This document shows positions 61,151-64,000 of a stretch of DNA of 64,000 nt, one piece after another. Source of the DNA: Hemicentrotus pulcherrimus. Taxonomy: Eukaryota; Echinodermata; Echinoidea; Camarodonta; Strongylocentrotidae. A program made the position numbers and the translations under genes. Position 1 is the first letter of the stretch, and each line of letters opens with the position of its first letter. The stretch spans positions 65,926-129,925 of the forward strand of contig BEXV01000025.1 in assembly GCA_003118195.1 (NCBI GenBank), given 5' to 3'. Below the pieces are notes generated by a model that made no database searches, had not been told where the DNA came from, and was given only the letters and a program-made list of their open reading frames with translations.

Positions 61151-62612
61151 AGAAATGTGACCTTTCAATGTTTTCTCCAATTTCAGTAGATTCAAAGATA
61201 ATTGCTTGACTGTTAAGAAACCGCCTCATTTCTTACAGGCAGTTTTAGAGAAGTGAGGATATTATTATGTAATTACTGTTGTGCTATAATATTATTACTG
61301 AGAAATTCTGTTGTAATGCGTAATCCATTTCTATTAATTACATCTCATTTGAATAATCTATAGTTTTCTTATGGTAAAGGAATAATATTATTGAGAAGAA
61401 GAAAAAAAGGAGTAGTGATGAAAACAACCTAAAATACATGCATCATTAAATTCATTTTTCATAAATCTTTTGAGTGATGATTAATCAAAATCAATTGGAT
61501 TTGCTTAACATTATATATATTACACAAAACAAGTCGGTGATATGTGCTATATTAGTACAATTGAAAAAATAGAAGGCTTTAAAAATAGACAGATAAAATT
61601 GTTGGGCGTGGTGTGGTGTGGAGGTGTATGCATAGTGCATGCCTGGGTTGATGTTCATACAGTTTATTGAGTATTTATTGAGCGACGGAGACGGGTGGAT
61701 AACGTGTGAAAATGTAATGAATAAATGAGGGGACTCCAGCCAGACAGAAGCAGTCATATCATACCAAGTGCATACCAGAATGAAAAAAAGACGCCCCCCC
61801 CCCTCCCTCCCTCCTCTCGGAATCCCAAACGAGAAAAGGAAACGGCCCCCTGGCTTGCCGAACACCTAACTCGGAGTGTCATTTTATTTCCATTATCGCT
61901 TAACGGCCACTGGATTTCACGGGTTCTTATTTCTAATTGTAGTATGAATAAAGCAAGGCCGTCGTCATTGAGGGATACCAATGCACAATGCCACAGCGGG
62001 TCCAATTAGTGAAATTTGATATACTAGCTGTTAAGAGAGAAATTGGGATGGTTGAGTGCATTAGGAGGTCCTCTGTGAGGTAGAAAACGGATGTACCGGT
62101 ATGTTCTTTCATGTTTAAATACCGGTAGTAGAGCTTGTATGAGGCATTCCTAAACATGGTTATAGCTTAAGAGCTGGGAAATACAATGGTACTCGTGTAG
62201 CCATTTTTCTGTCTGTAATATACACATGAACCAAGCCAGCTTGTTTCTAATATCACTTTGACAAGAGCGTGAATCACGTGCAATATGAAGAAGAAAATAA
62301 TAATGAATTCCTAAAAGTTTTACCAATTTTTTTACGTCATACATGTAGAATAACCTGTTGAATCTGAAATATCTGGCATGCAAAGTGTTTTATAAATACT
62401 TCAACTGCCCAATGTGTTCAAGTGAAGCTTAATTGTAATATGAGACTTAGTGGGAGAAATACATAAAGACATGATTGTCATTATGAAACATTTAGTTAAA
62501 ATGGAATACAGGTAGCCAGGTTGTTTCTATATGATGAGCGAATGAGTGAATAAGCAATGTGGTTAAAAAGTTTGCATTCAATTTTCAAACATGTTTATCA
62601 AGGTAGATTTGC

Positions 62613-63168
62613 TTAAAGGGATAGTTGAGTTCTGTTGCAGAGGGCACTACACAAAATATTTTGTTTGTGATATAATGAAAAACTGAGTGTCAAATTTGAA
62701 AGAACATACAATATAAATGACAGAATCATCTTTGTTGATCAAAATAGGTTCAGAGACGGCTGAAATATCCATAAATATAATGATTTCTAATATTTGTGTA
62801 CTACCACAAATATTCTGTAATTTGAAAAAGCCGTTGAAAGAACAAAATAACGCCTTTTACATTGTATATCAGCCAGTGTAGATGTTGGATTTTTTTGTTG
62901 GCCATGTCGTGTTGGTTATATTACGCATAACCAGCCGGCCCATGTATTGTTATTATTAATTAACGGTCACCATATTTTTATGAAAGTGGAGCTGAATTGG
63001 TATGATCGTATTGGCTAAATTGTTATACAATTTGGGGTCTACAATTACCTTCATAGCAATTTTATGTCCCAAAAGAGCACTAGAAATATCATAGATAAGA
63101 ATAAGAGAAATAAGCATGCACTTTGAAGGCAATTGCGGTCTGAAAATAGATCTCAACTATCCCTTTAA
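62613..63168. mobile_element. TTAA-flanked MITE with TTAAAGGGATAGTTGAG ends
   Basis: TTAA|AGGGATAGTTGAG at the left and CTCAACTATCCCT|TTAA at the right are exact inverted termini. The 556-base interior has no coding capacity and no other copy in the window. Confidence 0.85.
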
Positions 63169-63432
63169 TCCTTCCATGGTGAAGTTATCTGAAAACGTTT
63201 GATACATGTAGTTCCTTCAAACTTAAAGTTCCCAGTATGCATTTTGATTAAAAACTACACGACAAAACGATGTTCACTATTCCATACATATGTGGGTTTT
63301 GCTCTCTTGATTGAATAACTTCAGGATGAGATATACCAGTTGTGTAACAATCAGTCACATTAAAAATCACTGTTTCCACATTTTTTTCCTCCAAGTTATT
63401 CATCCCCCTCTCTTTCTCTCTCTCTTTTACAG

Positions 63433-63584
63433 CTGAAGTGCAGGCGGAGATAGATAGAATATTTGAGTTAGCGCGTAGCATGCAGCTTGTTATCCTGGAT
63501 TGCGACACCATTAATCACCCTAGTCAGTTGGCAAAGACATCTCTTGCCCCTATCATTGTCTATGTCAAAATCTCGTCTCCAAAG
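63433..63584 (+). CDS. CACNB: CACNB exon, GK-like domain (last exon in window)
   Basis: After acceptor CTCTCTTTTACAG, two bases complete alanine, then [40 protein letters not shown] and [10 protein letters not shown], ending at a complete codon before donor GTATAT. The vertebrate counterpart reads AEVQSEIERIFELARxLQLV...[21 protein letters not shown]. The substitution of C for A in LD(A/C)DTINHP is minor. The remaining GK exons (VLQRLIKSRGKSQ onwards) should follow beyond 64000. Confidence 0.98.
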
Positions 63585-63618
63585 GTATATATCGCAACCC
63601 GTTGTTAAACCTGTTCAA

Positions 63619-63871
63619 TGCCCTACTGTCTGCTGAGACCCAGAAGGGCGATAGCTGACACATCATTTTACTCAGAGTTAATGCCTCTCTGGCTCTCAAC
63701 AGTTAATATCATCTCCTTAGAGGCTGAAGGGCATTTACTTGGATCATTTTACTCAGAGTTAATGCCTCTCTGGCTCTCAACAGATAAAATCATCTGCTTT
63801 AGAGAGGCTGAAGGGCATTTACTTGGACCATTTTACTTGGAGTTAACGCCTTTCTGGCTGTCAAGAGTGGA
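63619..63871. repeat. Array of three foldback hairpins right after exon 63433-63584
   Basis: CTGCTGAGACCCAGAAGGGCGATAG is followed by three right arms (GAGTTAATGCCTCTCTGGCTCTCAACAG twice, then GAGTTAACGCCTTTCTGGCTGTCAAGAG) alternating with left arms GAGGCTGAAGGGCATTTACTTGG. The array starts 34 bases after the exon. Confidence 0.8.
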
Positions 63872-64000
63872 TATGTTTGTTATGACATACATGTTTATAC
63901 AAGTCATACATCATTGGCTAGTAGCCAGAACATAAACTCTTTTGTAAAATGATGTGAGTTATTACCCTTCTTGCACTTAGATGATGGTATTTATAACTCT

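Larger units (their letters stand above)
60957..63432 (+). other. CACNB intron with exon-edge duplicate and MITE
   Basis: A 2.5-kb intron. It contains a decayed copy of the preceding exon's end (61091-61150) and a 556-base TTAA MITE (62613-63168). The rest (61160-62600) shows only a short C-run at 61793-61802. Confidence 0.75.
15372..64000 (+). other. CACNB: CACNB gene span, 5' and 3' incomplete
   Basis: This is the calcium-channel beta subunit gene, a cytoplasmic MAGUK-like protein that binds the alpha-interaction domain of Cav1/Cav2 alpha1 subunits and controls their trafficking and gating. Ten coding exons were joined by hand using GT-AG sites and phase. The order is the family order: variable N-terminus, conserved [10 protein letters not shown] segment, SH3 core with NNDWWIG, variable HOOK, the last SH3 strand before [11 protein letters not shown], then the GK-like domain. 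Exon lengths 99, 120, 123, 128, 221 or 257, 110, 140, 113 and 152 keep one frame throughout. The terminal GK exons and the C-terminal tail are not in the window. The long-isoform first exon was not found. Assignment to the family is secure; orthology to one vertebrate paralogue is not implied. Confidence 0.96.

Overview
The window is AT-rich, intron-dominated animal genomic DNA. It has one 164-base assembly gap (50589-50752) and one isolated N (11675). The only host gene I can support is CACNB on the + strand, which encodes the beta subunit of high-voltage-activated calcium channels. Ten exons are readable with consensus splice sites and matching phases. The 3' end of the gene lies beyond 64000, and the first exon of the long isoform lies upstream of 15372 or was not recognised. 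The repeat content (tRNA-derived SINEs with a Deu-like core, CR1/L2-like LINE tails, many TTAA-flanked MITEs, frequent ACATGTACATGTA runs) and the invertebrate-style single beta gene suggest a marine invertebrate, probably a deuterostome such as an echinoderm. That is inference; no species marker is present.

Layout. 1-15371: no recognised gene, only repeats (inverted LINE RT fragments, four TTAA or TIR MITEs, an LTR/primer-binding-site remnant, a 0.58-kb tandem duplication carrying a tRNA-derived SINE, and a TA-flanked MITE). 15372-15470: upstream-isoform exon ending SSNSLLRQ. 15471-47624: a 32-kb intron holding an alternative first exon (28134-28214, 27 residues beginning MTWAKRDRGS) and many repeats. 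47625-49568: three closely spaced exons for the conserved N-terminal region and SH3 core. 49569-54842: an intron with the assembly gap and long pyrimidine tracts. 54843/54879-55099 and 56900-57009: the variable HOOK region. 59391-59530, 60844-60956 and 63433-63584: the guanylate-kinase-like domain as far as ISSPK. Later exons are outside the window.

How it works as a unit: two alternative N-terminal exons (15372 and 28134) both end in phase 0 and join the common exon at 47625. This is the same architecture as vertebrate CACNB1/2/4, where alternative N-termini set membrane targeting and gating. With the shortest HOOK exon, the readable short isoform is 396 codons up to the window edge.

Most unusual points: (i) a dispersed foldback family with arms like TTGAGAGCCAGAAGGGCATTAAC and its reverse complement, with at least 15 copies, several directly beside CACNB exons; (ii) local duplications of exon edges inside CACNB introns: two extra acceptor+TENV-like segments upstream of the GK exon, and a copy of the end of exon 60844-60956 whose donor is destroyed; (iii) a HOOK exon with four acceptor AGs that all keep the frame; (iv) at least four families of TTAA-flanked MITEs.
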